From the NCBI GenBank assembly GCA_963693315.1, contig OY856188.1, forward strand, positions 146,936,413 to 147,000,412: a stretch of 64,000 nucleotides of DNA, given 5' to 3'. Of the stretch, positions 34,702 through 47,372 are shown one piece after another (the stretch's first letter is position 1; each line of letters begins with the position of its first letter). The notes under the pieces are model-generated. The model saw only the letters and a list, made by a program, of their open reading frames with translations, made no database searches and had not been told where the DNA came from. The DNA comes from Diogma glabrata. Lineage: Eukaryota; Arthropoda; Insecta; Diptera; Cylindrotomidae. Made by a program: the position numbers and the translations under genes.

Positions 34702-35831
34702 CTGAAAAATTAAAAAAAATATAAATTTTTAATAATAATAGTATGATTTATTTTTGAATATTGATCCTAATATTACGAAAACAAAAAAATGTTACTGGTT
34801 ATAGTGAAAACAATTGTTTAGCTGGTTGGTAAACAAGATTAACATTTTTCATCTAAAGGATTAAGAATACTTTTATAAGGCATATTTATTACCATATATG
34901 TATTACATAATTTAGATTAAATGCGAAATTTCATCATTTTCTATATCTTTTCTAGGAACATTGTTTTGTTACGAATTCCATCTATGCAAGTTAATCTGTC
35001 GTGTTATTTTTCAGAATTTTTTTCAATTTGGGCACTTTAAAAAAATTTTTAATCTTACTTAAATTAAGTGTTCTTTGGAATTACAACCCGCTTGACTAGA
35101 TTAAGAATGGTTTAGTTATCAATTATGACTTATGTTTCCTAGTTTCTTAAGTTTCTAGTTTTTTTTCAAAATTTACAAGGAGAAAACAAGAAAAAACTGC
35201 ACATTTACAAAATTAGATGGAAAGCTATGCGGTGTAAAAATTTAAGCTAAGAGCTGGGACTGGAGTACGAAGGGTTATCATACCCGTAGATAAAAATAAC
35301 CAAAATTTAAAAATCAACAAAAACTGATCCCTCCATGCGGAAAAACCCACTCATTTTTTTTTTATTTTCTCTAACCTATTATTTTTTTGTTTGGGGATGT
35401 TCTACGGTTTGGTTTGCAGTCTGTAAAGATTAAAAAAACTACATCAGTACCTCATGAAGTAGCCAACCGCGAGGTAGACCACGACTAAAATGGGGCACGG
35501 ACGTGTAAAGTATACACGAGAAAATGTGCATTTTAATCATTTCTTCCTATATATAAGTATAACATATAAAATATATCTTTGATATTTTTTGTATTAAATT
35601 TCTAGATAGTACGATGTGTGAATTCATAGGATGAGAGAATATTTCGTCAACATCTAAGTCAACATTCCAATCAACATCCTAAGTCACGAGTGTAAAGTCA
35701 TTATTGCTTGTTGCCAATCAATGCGAAACTTAATATCTGACGTAAAGTCAATATGTTGTTATATTTTTGGTTAGGAAATATAGACAACATTAGGGGAATT
35801 TTTAATTTAATTTAATTTAAAATATACTTAC

Positions 35832-37111
35832 TGTGGGTCGACATTAGCAGTAGCTTCATCAAGCACCAAAATTTTATTATTTCTTAATATAGCTCGGGCT
35901 AAACAAATAAGTTGACGTTGTCCAACACTAAAGTTGCCCCCACTTTCTGTAACCATAAAATCTAGGTGTCCAATTTTTTGTTTTAATTCAACTTCATCTA
36001 ATGCTTTCCATAACAGATCATCGGAGTATAAACCAAATGGATCTAAATTGTAACGAATAGTTGCTGAAAATAATACAGGATCTTGTGGGATGATAGCAAT
36101 TTTTTGTCTTAAGCTATTTAAAGAAATAGTTCCAGTATCAATTCCATCAACAATAATTTCACCTTCAATATGAGCTAATCTAAATAAGGCACCAATTAGC
36201 GAAGATTTTCCAGCACCCGTTCTGCCAACAATCCCTATTTTCCATCCAGGTTCGATATTAATTTTTAATTTTTTCAGAACTGGAGGTCCAACAGGATCGT
36301 AACTCAAAGACATCTCATTAAAAACAAGTTTACCACTTTCTGGCCATTTTTCTGGAGGTTGGTTAGTTGGACTAACTTCACTTTTCAAATCACTATATTG
36401 AAGTACACGTTCTACGCTAGTCATCTGTTGAATAGCTTCTGTTGATTGTCTAACACCATATTGTACCATACCTGTTAAAATCAGTGCTTGAGATAAAGCA
36501 AGACCGACGTTTCCAGCAAACGTTTGGTCATCGAATATAAGAAAACTATATGCTACACATCCAACAAAAATTACACTTACAAAATCCAACCATAATCCAC
36601 AGGCAGTATTAGAGGTCATTGACAAGTGCCATGCGCTAGTGTGCACATTCTGTAATACATCAAATTCAGTTGATACTTTTTCTTGGACGTTATTTACACG
36701 AATTGTCGATAGTCCATGCAATGTTGCTGTTAAATGCCCTAAGACAGGGCTTCTACAAATCCCTTCCAAGCGCTTTAAATCTTGTGCCGGTCGAAGATAT
36801 AACCTAACAATCAGATAATATAGAATACATGCACCAATTAGAACGACTACAATCATTGGATTTACAATTAAAACCATAGTCAAAATTCCAATCATGACTA
36901 ATAATATTTGAATCGATTCTAATAATGTCCTTGGCAATAATTCATCAAGTAATCCCATATCACGTGAAAAACGGTTAAGTATTCTCCCGGACGGATTGGT
37001 ATCAAAGAAGCGCATTGGTGCATGTAAAATACATTGAAACATTTTGTCATGTAATTTTTTTGATGATCTCATACAAATTATAAAAAATATGTAGCCTCGC
37101 AACATTGTAAA
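35832..37111 (-). CDS. ABCC (MRP4-like) transporter, TMD2-NBD2 exon
   Basis: Acceptor GTGTTTTTAG|TTTACAATG; donor CCCACA|GTAAGT at 35831-35826. The 1280-nt exon encodes the second membrane domain, including SSKKLHDKMFQCILHAPMRFF and GRILNRFSRDMGLLDELLP, both hallmarks of ABCC4-type exporters. The second ATP-binding domain follows: Walker A GRTGAGKSS, Q-loop IIPQDPVLFSATIRYNLDPF, signature FSVGQRQLICLARA, and Walker B KILVLDEATANVD with its catalytic Glu. ABCC proteins export organic anions and conjugates across the plasma membrane using ATP. All catalytic residues visible are intact. The signature has SVGQ, as usual for ABCC NBD2. Nearest known relatives are MRP4 and the fly l(2)03659 group. 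Confidence 0.95.
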
Positions 37112-37172
37112 CTAAAAACACAAATTTAGCTCAGTATTATTTAATAAATTTAGAGAAATAATCTATACTTAC

Positions 37173-37694
37173 TATAATTACACCAATAATCAATACTGTA
37201 TATATGTAAAGGCACTCGCTGGTTGTAAGATTTGTTGGTAAGTTATTTGTTCGTAAAAATTCTTGTTGTGTCCAAATATTGACAAAATAATCATTGGCAC
37301 TTGTTATAAGTTGTGAAATTATAAAAATGCTGACAAAAAATAGAAGAAAGCAAGCGCCAGCACCAGCTCTAAAATATCGTCGCCACACAGAAAATGCAAC
37401 TCCCCCTTCTGCTTGAACTTCATCAACAGCTTGTTGATCATTTATACTTTGAATTGATTTTGTCACAGATCTTGCACTTGATACGCTTTCACTTCGTTGA
37501 ACAAGAGCATAACCATTTGTACCGTCAATAAATGGAATTTCTTCGGCGTCATCATTCAATGAAATATCGTCTTTGTCTTTGGGTATGTCGTCGACTATAG
37601 CCGCATTAGCATCTTCTACTTTTTCCATTATTTTTCCGAAGTCAATATCACTGTTGGCTAATTCTCTGTAGGTGCCTTGTCGAAGTACTTTACC
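37173..37694 (-). CDS. ABCC (MRP4-like) transporter, linker and start of TMD2
   Basis: Acceptor TTTTTTAG|GGTAAAGTACTT; donor ATTATA|GTAAGT at 37172-37167; both phase 0. It encodes the end of NBD1 (GKVLRQGTYRELANSDIDFG), an acidic regulatory linker with a serine-rich SESVSSARSVTKS patch, and the first membrane segments of TMD2 (ACFLLFFVSIFIISQLI, YIYTVLIIGVII). The intron to the next exon is only 61 bp. The upstream exons for TMD1 and NBD1 were not found in the window, so the preceding intron must be long or contains unrecognised exons. An R1 fragment lies right upstream (37775-37860). Confidence 0.93.
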
Positions 37695-37860
37695 CTAAAA
37701 AATATAAACATTTCTGTTTAGGTTTAAAGGTTTAAAAACAGAACAATTAGATAGAAATTTGTAGATAAAGTCTTCTGTAATAGGAATTACAATATGTGTC
37801 ACAAGAACATATAAATACATGGGTCGTACAGCGACATGGAATATGAGGTGTTGAAGGACG

Positions 37861-39519
37861 CGTTTCTTAAACTTTGAGGATTAAAATCACTAGAGACTAT
37901 TGATGCCGGCAAATCATTACATTTATACGCAGTTTCGACAAAGAGGTTTTTCTACATTTCGTCAGTATGACAGTGTGGGATCTCAACAGCTTGATGCATG
38001 GGTACCATCTGAGCACTGTTGGTTGCGATTTTTAGAAAATTTCTACTGCGATAAATGCTATAGAGCATTCATGTTACAATTAATTTCCTTTGTACGAATA
38101 ACCCGTTAAAATTATATATTCTTCTTTTCTTAAAGAGTCGATCGCGTTTTAATAGTAGTTTAACCAATCAGTGTTTAATGTATTAGTTTATTCTTAAGCA
38201 AAAGTTTAAAATTCGAGCGAGAATTTTAAATTTGCAAGAGAATAAAATACATTAAACACGAATTGATTACATTACTTTATTCTCTGACAAAGAATTATGT
38301 ATTATATAAAATACAAACATTTTCTACAATTAAAACAATAAATCTTTATTGTTTTAATTGAGAAATCAAATTTCTGATTAAAAAAAACCCGATGATCAAA
38401 AAAACCCAATTCCCAACAATCAACCAAATTCAACTAAAATAAATAAGAGAATTTAACTTAAAATTTGATGTTTGAACAAAACGTATCAAAGCTATTGTGA
38501 TTATAATTTGAAAATAATTTGAATACAATAAAAACAATTTGACCAATTGGAATTTGGAATCATACCAATTGAATAATGATAATTTTTTTTATAGGAAAAT
38601 TTTCATTAGACAATAGGTTAAGTTCATTAGGCTATAGGTTAGAAAACATTACAATAATACATACTATTATCATAGAAAAATTATATAAGAAGCACAATGC
38701 CCTAACACGTTTTGTGCTTCATCACATTAATAGCGTTTTCGTTTCTCAATTTAAGTTTTGACCTCAGAGGGGGCAAAACTCTTTCAGTTTTGCATTTTTT
38801 TTGTAGTTTTGCATTTATTTTTTCAGTTTTGCCCTTAAATACTTGAGAATCGAACGGAAAAAAGACACATTTTTTAGATCTGTCAAATTTGTTTATCAAA
38901 ATAAAGGAATTCAATTTTGTATATTGTATAATGTATATTATTATTTTAAAACTATTTAAATACTTTATTTAAGAAAATTACATCATCAAAAATATGTTTT
39001 TTCTTATTTCGTATACTATTAATATATTATACAAGGCAAAATTTTTGCACCGTCTCCTGAGAAAAAGTCAAAAAATGCAAAAATATTGCCCTCAAAAAGT
39101 TTGAAGCTTACATCCAAATCGAGAAAAGAAAACGCAAATTTTTTCTGGTCACCATTTTTTCGAAAATCCAACAGAAAAAATGTGACCTGAAAAAAAAGTG
39201 CAAAAAAAGTCACATTTTTTTGTAGAATCGAAAACGCTTTAAACATGTTTACACTTACTCTATCCACTGTTTGTGCTGGAACTGTGTGGGCGAGAAAGTA
39301 TTTAAACCAAATTTTAACATTTATCTCTCTTTCTGGCTCATCATACTGTATCTATTGATGAACAAAAAATAAACAAAAAACGAAAAAAAAGAATAACAAA
39401 TATTTATTTATTTAAATTTTCTCTTTCTTTCTGCTTTGTATTTTATAAGAAAAATGATTGTTAACAAAAAGTACGCGGATGAATGAGTTTGATCCATTTA
39501 AACTTTTAAAATATTAGTA
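37861..39519. other. No gene recognised upstream of ABCC exons
   Basis: Searched by eye on the minus strand for NBD1 motifs (Walker A, signature, LLDDPLSAVD) without success. 39185-39240 matches, inverted, 55395-55450 (TAGAATCGAAAACGCT block), so part is repetitive. Confidence 0.45.
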
Positions 39520-39522
39520 ATT

Positions 39523-39940
39523 TGGTTTAATTCAGTAAATTATTTGTGATATGACATCACCCCGATGGAAAATATCCCATCAAGAATAATACAAGAACTG
39601 AATATAAAAAATTATGGTGCAAATTATGAAACTTTTTGCAATCCATAAAATTTTTGACCGATCTAGTTTCGAACCAATGAGAAAATTTTAAACTTTAAAA
39701 AAGTTTATCATTCTCATCAGGGCTAGCCGACTAGATAAACTATCAAAAAATGTCAACACTAATATAAACCAAAAATTAGGTTACAACTCTAGCATTTTTT
39801 GGTAGTTTATCTAGTCGGCTAGCCCTGACTTTTTTAAAGTTTAAAATTTTCTCATTGTTTCGAAACTAGATCGGTCGAAAATCGTAGGGATTGCAAAAAG
39901 TTTCATAATTTGCACCATAATTTTTTAGATTCAGTTCTTA
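39523..39940. mobile_element. Foldback repeat 'C', copy 1
   Basis: Arms AAGAACTGAATATAAAAAATTATGG... and inverse ending CAGTTCTTA, with the left arm extended by a unique 70 bp (CACCCCGATGGAAAATATCC). The centre holds GGGCTAGCCGACTAGATAAACTA twice in inverted orientation. A shorter inverted copy is at 54311-54560. Confidence 0.78.
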
Positions 39941-40544
39941 TAGTAATTTGGTTTGTTAAAAAAAATAAAAATAAGCGTCCATATAAAGCGAAAATAATGT
40001 TGCGCATGTGTGCGTGAATGAACCCAAAAAAAAATTCGTTGGGATATGATTGTCGATTGAAGTTATTATTTTAAGATTTGTATAACTTTTTTCATTTTTG
40101 TTTATTGATTTAAAAGGACAACAACAACATAGTTTTGATTTTTGTTTTGAAATGTTGACCATATTTTGAATACAAATATTTCAGTTTAAAGAATACAACA
40201 ACCAATTTAAATTAGGATTTCTTAATTATTCTCGTGGATCTTGATTGAAAATCTTTTGTCAGATTCCGAATGTTTGTAAAGCAGTCTTTCGAAATTCCTG
40301 TGGCTGCATTTTGGTTGATGTTTTGGATAGAGTTCTTTAATTGTTCGCGTTTTTTTAACTAAGGAGTTTTGCTGAGGCTTTCTTGTCGCACATATCATCA
40401 GTTTGAGATCTTTGATGGTTGGACACATCGATTGTCCATACTTATGGGTCCAACGTTGGGGCTTGAATACATTTGGGACACTGTCTTTATTTTCACATTA
40501 TTCACACAAATCAGTTTTTGTTTATTTGTAATTTGTTTATATTT

Positions 40545-41158
40545 TCGATCTACGTGTGTGACAACCCCGCGTACTCCAGTTCCTGCTATTGGCATATTAG
40601 CTAACGTGAGATATAACATACATTTGGTTATAGCCGAGAGATATCACTAGCCAAGGTGATATTAGGGGTGCTGGCGGATGATCTGTATTCAGTCAACGGG
40701 ATCACTCTAAATCTTAGTAATGGAATATTCTCTGATGATGGCACGTTATTGCGTGCTCGAAGAATCTAGCCTTCATTTAATTCTATGTATGAGCTTTCAT
40801 CATTGAGGAAGAAGGTGCGTCAGATGATCAATGAATGTGCCATTAGTCGGATTATTGGCAAACTCATTTTAGTTTTGTTTCTGCATATTTTTAATATAAA
40901 TTTGCTGTTACCTTTTATTTTATTTTAATTTTCTGTACCCTATCATGAAATATTGGCCTATGTCATATGTTATATGTGATAGGATTTATTGTTTAGTTAT
41001 CCCTTCTTTAAAAAAAATATATAAACAAAAAAATGTAGATTTACGTCCATCAACACCTTAGAACGCATGTTGTTGTGGGACCTTGGTCCTAAAAGGGCTA
41101 TATGTTTTGTTGTGACACATTGTATTTCATACTACACAACACATTTTATTAAAAAAAG
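40545..41158 (+). repeat. R1 retroposon, plus-strand copy
   Basis: Begins near CGTGTGTGACAACCCCGCGT and ends ACACATTTTATTAAAAAAAG. Aligns over its whole length to the inverse of 27712-28320. Confidence 0.78.
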
Positions 41159-41760
41159 AATTCAAAGAGATTTTTTAGAACTGAGAATAAAAATTCTGAT
41201 TTTTTGTCCATACTCGGTACAGCCGAAAAGAATACAATATGAGCTATTTCAGTCGTAACTTAGAATGTTACTACAAAATACCTTAGTAATTATGTAAAAC
41301 TTTACTAAGGCTAAGGCAAAATAAACGTATCTCACTATGTTACTAAGGCAGAATGACGTATCTTGTTATTAAATGGTAAATAATTAATTGCGATTATTGC
41401 GTTATTATTTAAGTACTTAGATATTAAATAAAATCATATTCATTGTCAAATTTAAATTGAATATGGATGTACTTTGAAAATTAGTTTATCTATGTATGTA
41501 TATAAATTAAAGGTCTACAATAAATCAAATTTTTATTAGCTCTTTCAGTTTTCCAAGAATTTATTATTTTTTGATGTTAACATAGGAAAGTTATTATTTG
41601 TCAATATGCAACAACTATAATTTAGAATATTGAAAATTTTGAATTCCAAAGAATTCTAAATGTATATGATTTTCTTTTCTTTGCAATTTTTGTTTGTTTT
41701 GAAAAATTTGGGCAAGTAAATTAAATTTACATTAAGGCATACACTTGAGCTAAACTATTA

Positions 41761-43184
41761 GACCAGGGTCGATAATTTTTGAAAACAAAAAAAATAATAG
41801 TAGGATGAAACCCATTAGAAAAGGAGGAGAATATTATAAAAATGAAAGGAAAAATAATTTACGGGCGATCTGAGGTCGGGAAGGGGAAGGGGTGAGTTTT
41901 TAAGGGTAAAAAACGGTTTATCTCGATTTCCGGCAAAACTAAAAGTCCTATGGAAAAAATTTATATGGCAAAGTTGTAGGTAATAAAAAGATCTAAAACT
42001 TTTGTTCCGACACTTTTTTCACATAACCTCAAAATTTATGTGAAAATTCAAAAAACCAAGTTTTTGGTTTTTTATTTTTATCTTTTACAAAAAAATTTTT
42101 TTTTTCACGAAATTTGGTGAAAACTTACCTTTTTATGGCCCAAATACGCTGTAATTTATTTGATTGGAAATTTTTATTTGTTCACCTTATTTTGAATTAA
42201 TATCGAAAAAGCACCCTAATTTTCAATCGAAAATTCACCCGTCAAAATATCAGCTTTTTTCAAAAAGTTGGTATGCTTTCTGTTCGTTGAAATCTCTACT
42301 TTCCGATGGTGAAAAAAAAAATATATTACTATAGTAAATCTTCTCAGAAAATGCAAAAAATGAATTGAATTTTCGATTCAAAAAACCATAGTTTTTGGTT
42401 TTTCATTTTTATCTTTTACAAAACAATTTTTTTTTTTCACAAAATTTGGTCAAAACTTACCTTTTTATGTACCAAATACGCTGTAATTTATTTCATTTGA
42501 AATTTTTATTTTTTCACCTTATTTTGAATTAATATCGAAAAAGCACCCTAATTTTCAATCGAAAATTCAATTCATTTTTTGCATTTTTTGAGAAGTTTTA
42601 CTATAGTAATATATTTTTTTTTTCACCATCGGAAAGTAGAGATTTCAACGAACAGAAAGCATACCAACTTTTTGAAAAAAGCTGATATTTTGACGGGTGA
42701 ATTTTCGATTGAAAATTAGGGTGCTTTTTCGATATTAATTCAAAATAAGGTGAACAAATAAAAATTTCCAATCAAATAAATTACAGCGTATTTGGGACAT
42801 AAAAAGGTAAGTTTTCACCAAATTTCGTGAAAAAAAAAATTTTTTTGTAAAAGATAAAAATAAAAAACCAAAAACTTGGTTTTTTGAATTTTCACATAAA
42901 ATTTGAGGTTATGTGAAAAAAGTGTCGGAACAAAAGTTTTAGATCTTTTTATTACCTACAACTTTGCCATATAAATTTTTTCCATAGGACTTTTAGTTTT
43001 GCCGGAAATCGAGATAACCCGTTTTTTACCCTTAAAAACTCACCCCTTCCCCTTCCCGACCTCAGATCGCCCGTAAATTATTTTTCCTTTCATTTTTATA
43101 ATATTCTCCTCCTTTTCTAATGCGTTTCATCCTACTATTATTTTTTTTTACTTTTTATTATTTTTAAAGGCTTCTACCCTGGTC
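41761..43184. mobile_element. 1.42-kb giant hairpin element inserted in the outer TIR
   Basis: Ends GACCAGGGT and ACCCTGGTC, flanked by TA (41759-41760, 43185-43186). Arms of about 600-650 bp are almost perfectly complementary, around a short spacer near 42400-42540. Additional internal direct duplication (the TTTTTGGTTTTTCATTTTTATC block occurs twice in the left half). The transcript would be a very long double-stranded RNA. Confidence 0.85.
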
Positions 43185-43397
43185 TATATGCGAACTATGT
43201 TTTTAAAAAAATAATGTTTTAACGCGAATAATATTTTTTAAACAAAATGTAATGAATGTAATGTTTCTTTTTTATTTTCTTTTTAGGTAGATTTCATATA
43301 AAAATCTACCTATTGCAATGGGCTTCATCTCGGAGTTTCGGAAACATTTTTGTGCCAAACGACTATATATGATAAGCGGAGACGGAAAAAAAAAAAA

Positions 43398-43715
<318 letters not shown>

Positions 43716-43737
43716 GATATGAGATATAACGAAAACG

Positions 43738-44712
43738 ACCGGCACTCTCACGGTCGCATTTGTTGAGTGAGATCAAAAAAATTTTCTGTACACATGTGTT
43801 CTATTAATATCTCGGACGAGTTCGTGAATCAGCAAAATCCGACACGTGGTTAAGGAACTAGAGCCTTTTTTCTAAAAAAAATTGATTTTTTAAAACCGTT
43901 ATAACGGCCGTTTGGATACTAATATTTTAAAAAAATTAATGAATTTAGAATTTTTGGAATCCCTTTTATCAATTTGTTTTAAAACTAGACCTCTGCAGTT
44001 AGAGGTTCCTGAGTTAGCGGCTCCAACAAAAAAGTTTGCAAAAAAAATTTTTTTTTTGAAACAACCGGCATGGTCGCATTTGTAAAGCCAGATCAAAAAA
44101 CCTTTTCTAAAAATGTGCGTTTTATTAATATCTTGGACAAGTTCGTAAATCAGCCGAATCCGACACATGGTTAAGAAACTAGAGGCTTTAAACTATAAAA
44201 AAACTCTGTTTTTTAGATCCGTTATAACGGCCGTTTGGATTCAAATATTTTTAAAAACTTCATAAATTTAGAATCTTTGAAACCTTTTTAATCAGTTTCT
44301 TTAAAAAACAAGACCTCTGCAGTTGGAGGTTTCTGAATGAGCGGCTCCAACAAAAAAGCTTGTAAAACACCAAATGCGTTTGAATCAACCGGCACTCTCA
44401 CGGTCGCATTTGTGGAGCCAGATCAAAAATCCTTCCGTAAACATGTCTGTTCTATTAGTATCTTGAACAAGTTCGTCAATCAGAAAAATCTGACACATGG
44501 TTAAATAACTAGGGGCTTTATACTAGAAAAAAAATTCATCTTTTTAATCCGTTATAACGCCCGTTTGGATACTAATATTTTTAAAAACTTCATAAATTTA
44601 GAATCTGTGGAAACATTTTAATCCGTTTCTTATAAATATAAGCCTCTGCAGTTCGAGGTTTTTGACTTGTTGGCTTTAACAAAAAAGTTTGCAACAATCC
44701 ATAACTACAATT
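43738..44712. repeat. 325-bp tandem repeat, 3 units
   Basis: Units begin ACCGGCA at 43738, 44064 and 44388 (periods 326 and 324). Each contains CGGTCGCATTTGT, GTTATAACG(G/C)CCGTTTGGAT and CCTCTGCAGTT blocks, about 80-85% alike. Non-coding, satellite-like. Confidence 0.88.
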
Positions 44713-45189
44713 TCCAAAAACCTTATAACAGTCAATGAAAAAAAATTAAAAGGTTTGAATAGAAGAAATTAATTTTTTTTCTTAGAAATAAACTATTTTG
44801 ATATTTTGCAGTAATTGCACGACATATGATATAGAGTAGGTTTGTGTCATAAATTGTCACACACATGTTCTGGGGTAGATTTGATATTTTTTTATTGCAA
44901 AATTGGATAGATATAGTTTTGCTTATATGTAGCTAATTTTCTTTTTAAAATTTGTTCGATATCTGTTTTAAATTAGTTTGTGTTGTTTAAACTAATCTGA
45001 TACATCAGATTCTACTGCCACACAAAACTGTCTGATCTCGAAATCTACCTATTTCTAGCGGATATACGTGCCGCTTGGACTTTTTTTAAATGTTTTGTTT
45101 CCGTAATGTTTTTTGTATAATTACGTTGTATAAAAAAACATAGTTCGCATAGTTCACATAGTTTAGCTCAAGTGTATAGCACGCCTAAT

Positions 45190-45389
45190 CCTCGTTGACA
45201 CTAAGATTGTTTACAATCTACTAGTTGGCGAGTTTTAAAGCTGACGAGTAGATTGTAAAGTAGCCAACCAATCAAATTTTTCGGTAGATCTGCTAGTTAG
45301 ATTGTAAACATTATTACACAAGGCGAGTTGACAAGCTGCTAGTAAACTCGCTGGATAGTAGATTGTAAACTATCCTAGTGTCAATGAGG
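45190..45389. mobile_element. 200-bp MITE
   Basis: CCTCGTTGACACTAAGAT and inverse ATCCTAGTGTCAATGAGG, with inner GTTTACAATCTAC inverted pair. Several internal copies of GTAGATTGTAAA. Confidence 0.78.
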
Positions 45390-45879
45390 CTTTAGCCAAA
45401 AAGACGCGCAATATTTGTAAATAATCCTCTCTTTCACACAATTAGAGACTTCTTTGTTTTGAAAACAAAATTCTATGTAGAATCTAGATTAAAAAAATAA
45501 TTTAAAATTTTAAAAAGATATTTTTTTACAGTCAGAAATTTTATTTTTCATTCATAAATAAAAAATATGATATTTAAACAGTAGGGTTTGTTTTTTTAAC
45601 TGTGGATAATATTTTTTTTAGTATTAGCTCCGAAAAATGATTACTTTTAGAACTGTTTAGAGTCCGCAAAATTGTACTTTAGTGGCCAAGTACTTAAAGT
45701 CGTTTTGACAACACTTTAGCGGATTCAAAATTTGTTTTCATTTTATATTATAATTATTTTCAAATTATAATCACAATTGCTTGGATAAGTTTTGTTCAAA
45801 AATCAAATTTTTAGGTACGCAAGAATACCAATTCAGCAATAAATTAGAAAAAAAATCCTAAGAACTAATACTAAAAACC

Positions 45880-46010
45880 GTTGTATGCAACACGTACGCA
45901 AATGGCTTTAGCAGACTCATCTTCATATTACAGACTCGGCTAGCGCCTCGTCCGGAAACATTACGATTCGTCCGTTAAAACCATATTTTGCGTACTTGTT
46001 ACATAAACTA
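45880..46010. repeat. GC-cored hairpin H6
   Basis: Arms CACGTACGCAAATGGCTTTAGC / ACGGACGAAT...GTTAAAACCATATTTTGCGTAC around the core CTCGGCTAGCGCCTCG (45935-45950), which is the exact reverse complement of the H5 core at 51928-51943. Confidence 0.78.
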
Positions 46011-46310
46011 CTATTATCGTCTGAATTCTAAAATATTGCTTTGTTGCTAACCTTTTTGTTTTTCAAAGAAAATGAAATATAAATTTAGGTTAGTAGGCGC
46101 AGGGCATAAAATGCTATAAATTTGTAATTTATTTTTGGCGAAAAACTATGTCTTAAGGCAAATTATAATTAAAAAACTTATTTGGGGTCACAGTGGCGTC
46201 ATTTCACCAAAATCTTGGGGGGGGGCGAGAATTTAAATGACATAAAAAGATTTTTTTCGTAAAACATAACATACACATTTTTATACACATATATATTTAA
46301 AAGCATTTAA

Positions 46311-46560
46311 ATGCATGGACTAAGAAATAAAAATAAAATGATTTTGAGCTACCTCGGTTACTCTGCTAGATCTTTGTCTTCTGTTGTTGTTTCATTGAAG
46401 CGAATGTCGCAAAGTTCTGCAAAATCCCTTCATTTGTTAAAAATAATTTTAAATTTAGTATCATCTCTGCATTGTTTAAGCATCAAGAAAGTAGTTTTAA
46501 TTAAAGCACTTGTTCTAGAAATTATTATATCTTTGCTTCGTAACTGTTCAGAGTAAACGA
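46311..46560 (-). pseudogene. hAT transposase 3' remnant
   Basis: Minus-strand reading YSEQLRSKDIIISRTSALIK, MLKQCRDDTKFKIIFN, DFAELCDIRFN is the helical region between the catalytic motifs of hAT transposases of the same group. Two in-frame stops (near 46440 and 46360). Confidence 0.6.
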
Positions 46561-47049
46561 CAGCAGATCGTGCAGCATAAAAAAAGGATGGTTTTTCTAT
46601 ACGATCCCAGGCATCCCGGGATTTAAAATTTATGAGTCACGTAGTCCCAGGATCCATAAAACACCAAGGGATTGCAATTGCTACGTGACTCCTCTTATGT
46701 CGAATTGTTTTTTGTTTGTTTGTTTGTTTTCCTTTATTTGTCTCAGAGAGAAAGAGTTATGTCTACCCTAAACTGACCAGAGCCAAATCGTTAAAATGTG
46801 GGACAAAATGCAAACATTCTTCCAAATACTAGCTAATTAGAATTTCTATTGCGAGAAAGTGGGACGGTGAAAACGTGCTAACTAGATTGTGCATAAATTT
46901 ACTATTTAATGCTTTCCTTTACTATTTGTTTACTATTTAATTCTACAAAAAATTATTTTATTTTAATTGGACATTTTTCAACCGTTAAGAAACGTGCTTA
47001 CAGTGGATCCTACATTTTCAAAATTCTTTACAGTGCTGGCATTACCGCC

Positions 47050-47116
47050 AGCCAGCGAGTTTCACTGTATCCAATAAGTTGGTTGCGAGTTTCACTGTAT
47101 CCAATAAGTTGGTTAT
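47050..47116. repeat. Short 30-bp direct repeat (2 units)
   Basis: GCGAGTTTCACTGTATCCAA plus TAAGTTGGTT occurs twice in tandem inside the hAT element. Confidence 0.85.
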
Positions 47117-47199
47117 GTTTGACATTACTTTTGCGCAGAACTTCTTCAACTTAAACCAGTAAAGACAGTAAAATATCCAATTTTTTTAACCCTGCCATT

Positions 47200-47372
47200 A
47201 AAATCAGCAGCACTTCTTATTGCATTATTTAGAATACGAGCTGCGAATCCAATACCCAATAATATCTGGTTTAAATCCGCGTTAAGCTTGCTTTTAAATT
47301 TTCACCCCTTGACGTGACACCACTAAACTTGGTGTTCGTGTTATCAGCGCAAATTGCAACTAGCTTTTTGTC
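47200..47372 (-). pseudogene. hAT transposase core remnant
   Basis: Minus-strand reading gives KKLVAICADNTNTKFSGV and SRGENLK in one frame, then QILLGIGFAARILNNAIR and SAADF in the next. This is the DN.N.NFGG...LLGIGC.AHILHNAI..AAD block of hAT transposases (DUF4371/ZMYM-like group), with Cys and His changed to Phe and Arg. One frameshift near 47270. Dead. Confidence 0.75.

Noticed and set aside
37900..38109. Possible upstream exon or small gene near ABCC (69 codons, plus strand)
   Set aside because: Wrong strand for the ABCC gene, no motif, no splice context.
39019..39267. Minus-strand Phe-rich frame, possible membrane exon of ABCC
   Set aside because: Low-complexity translation of AAAAA-rich repeat that recurs near 55400; no ABC motif or splice pair.
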